A stretch of DNA of 8,506 nt, taken from Lonsdalea britannica. Lineage in GTDB: Bacteria > Pseudomonadota > Gammaproteobacteria > Enterobacterales > Enterobacteriaceae. The stretch lies in contig NZ_CAMKXG010000159.1 of NCBI RefSeq assembly GCF_946477055.1, positions 1-8,506 of the forward strand. The letters are read 5' to 3'. A program made the position numbers and the translations under genes. Positions 7,806 to 8,506 of this stretch are shown one piece after another. The number at the start of each line of letters is the position of its first letter. The first letter of the stretch is position 1. The notes under the pieces were generated by a model. It had not been told where the DNA came from. It did not search any database and saw nothing but the letters and a program-made list of their open reading frames with translations.

Positions 7806-7930
7806 ATCCCCCCTCGAATGAGGCGATTTCGTGCCTATTGACCTTTTTAAGCGCCAACAGGCTGAAAACTGACGTCCTCTCAGTATATTAGTGCGGGTAC
7901 CAGAACCAGAGAAAAAACGGTACGGATGCG

Positions 7931-8407
7931 TTATTCGGCAAAATTCAGCAGTGCGTCCCCATCAAGGCGATAGCGTATCCACTCCTCTTGCGGCAGGGCG
8001 CCGATGCTTTGATAGAAATCGATAGCCGGTTGATTCCAGTCGAGTACGCTCCACTCCAGGCGGCCGCACTGCCTGCTCACGGCATATTGGGCGATCGTTT
8101 TTAGAAGCGCTTTCCCTGCGCCTTTCCCGCGAAAAGCGGGTGAAATGTACAGGTCTTCCATATAAATACCGTTACGACCTAGCCAGGTGGAATAGCTGGT
8201 GAAGAACACGGCGTAGCCTGCGATTTTGCCATCAACTTCACAGATCAGCGCTTCAATTTTACTGTCTGGGCTGAACAGCGAATCCCGGATTTCATCGGGT
8301 GTCGTCACCACTTCTTCGGGCGCTTTTTCATACACGGCCAGTTCGTAAATCATATCGTAAATGACATTGGCGTCAGCGGCCCGAGCCTGGCGGATCGTTA
8401 TACTCAT
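7931..8407 (-). CDS. GNAT N-acetyltransferase, spermidine/spermine acetyltransferase-like
   Basis: This 158-residue protein is expected to transfer an acetyl group from acetyl-CoA to an amine. The acetyl-CoA binding loop is RGKGAG at 93-98, preceded by the strand GIYMEDLYISPAF and followed by GKALL. The C-terminal part, SVLDWNQPAIDFYQSIGA, carries the family tyrosine, and together with the MEDLYI element resembles the SSAT group (diamine or thialysine acetyltransferases). The natural substrate is not decided by sequence: a polyamine, thialysine or another small amine are all possible. An in-frame ATG at 8417-8419 would add four residues, but no ribosome binding site precedes it, whereas GGGA at 8414-8417 is correctly placed for the ATG at 8405-8407. 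The gene faces the plus-strand operon and is likely a separate transcription unit read from around 8420-8506. Confidence 0.88.
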   Translation of the reverse strand: MSITIRQARAADANVIYDMIYELAVYEKAPEEVVTTPDEIRDSLFSPDSKIEALICEVDGKIAGYAVFFTSYSTWLGRNGIYMEDLYISPAFRGKGAGKALLKTIAQYAVSRQCGRLEWSVLDWNQPAIDFYQSIGALPQEEWIRYRLDGDALLNFAE

Positions 8408-8410
8408 CTG

Positions 8411-8417
8411 TTTTCCC
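8411..8417 (-). promoter_or_regulatory. Ribosome binding site deciding the acetyltransferase start
   Basis: On the minus strand GGGAAAA precedes the ATG at 8405-8407, with six bases between GGGA and the start codon. It overlaps the alternative upstream ATG, which has only an A-rich leader without a Shine-Dalgarno sequence before it. Confidence 0.45.
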
Positions 8418-8506
8418 ATCGTTTTTTGTGTTGCTTAGCGATTGATGGCACCAAGCATAAGCGTTATCGTTAGAAGAATTAAGTGCAATGAAATCACGGG
8501 TTGATG

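Noticed and set aside
7821..7850. Weak hairpin AGGCG/TGCCT followed by CTTTTTAA, as an intrinsic terminator for the operon
   Set aside because: The stem is 5 bp including a G-T pair, and the T-run starts about seven bases after it; too weak to call, although a contribution to termination cannot be excluded.
7897..7923. Inverted repeat GTACC/GGTAC flanking an A-rich stretch, as a terminator for the acetyltransferase gene
   Set aside because: The stem is only 5 bp with a 17-base loop, and the T-run on the minus strand lies inside the loop and not after the stem, so the terminator geometry is wrong.
7743..7930. Small precursor-peptide gene after tldD, as expected for a microcin-type cluster
   Set aside because: The only plus-strand starts seen here open frames of a few codons, such as ATG 7742 with six codons; gaps between the other genes are too short as well.
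8420..8506. Promoter for the acetyltransferase gene with TTGCAC (minus strand, 8483-8488) as -35 box
   Set aside because: No convincing -10 box occurs at 16-18 bases; the best hexamers match TATAAT at only about three positions. A promoter is likely in this stretch but its boxes cannot be placed.

Overview
The window looks like one end of a draft short-read contig from a gammaproteobacterium, most likely Enterobacterales. This rests on the close match of two genes to remembered E. coli TldD and TldE sequences, an E. coli YddA-like ABC protein, strong GGGAGG-type ribosome binding sites and a moderately GC-rich composition. A soft-rot or other plant-associated enterobacterium is possible, but the sequence alone does not establish genus. 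The first 43 bases are not genomic: they are the inner end of an Illumina Nextera (Tn5) adapter with its index, so native DNA begins at base 44.

Layout. Bases 44-1903 hold the 3' part of a TonB-dependent outer-membrane receptor of the siderophore-receptor type; its signal peptide and TonB box are lost at the contig end. After 12 bases comes a fused permease/ATPase ABC transporter of the SbmA/YddA (ABCD-like) group (1916-3643). It overlaps by 7 bases a 417-residue protein with an N-terminal thioredoxin domain and an unrecognised C-terminal region of about 300 residues (3637-4890). Then follow tldE/pmbA (4918-6267) and tldD (6285-7742), 17 bases apart. tldD carries an in-frame TAG at codon 397 that cuts off the last 88 residues, including the cysteine expected to be the third zinc ligand. 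A convergent GNAT acetyltransferase gene of the SSAT type lies at 7931-8407 on the minus strand. The 188 bases between tldD and this gene contain a near-perfect hairpin.

How the genes fit together. The five plus-strand genes are spaced like one operon: outer-membrane receptor, inner-membrane transporter of a family known for peptide or other hydrophilic substrate uptake, cytoplasmic thioredoxin-like reductase, and the TldD/TldE peptidase pair known from microcin B17 maturation and CcdA degradation. A plausible reading is a dedicated route that takes up a peptide-like, possibly disulfide-containing or siderophore-like compound, reduces it and cleaves it. The reverse reading, maturation and export of a modified peptide, cannot be excluded; no precursor peptide gene is visible here, though one could lie beyond the contig end. 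The nonsense codon suggests the peptidase step is broken, split or decaying in this strain. The GNAT gene is probably unrelated.
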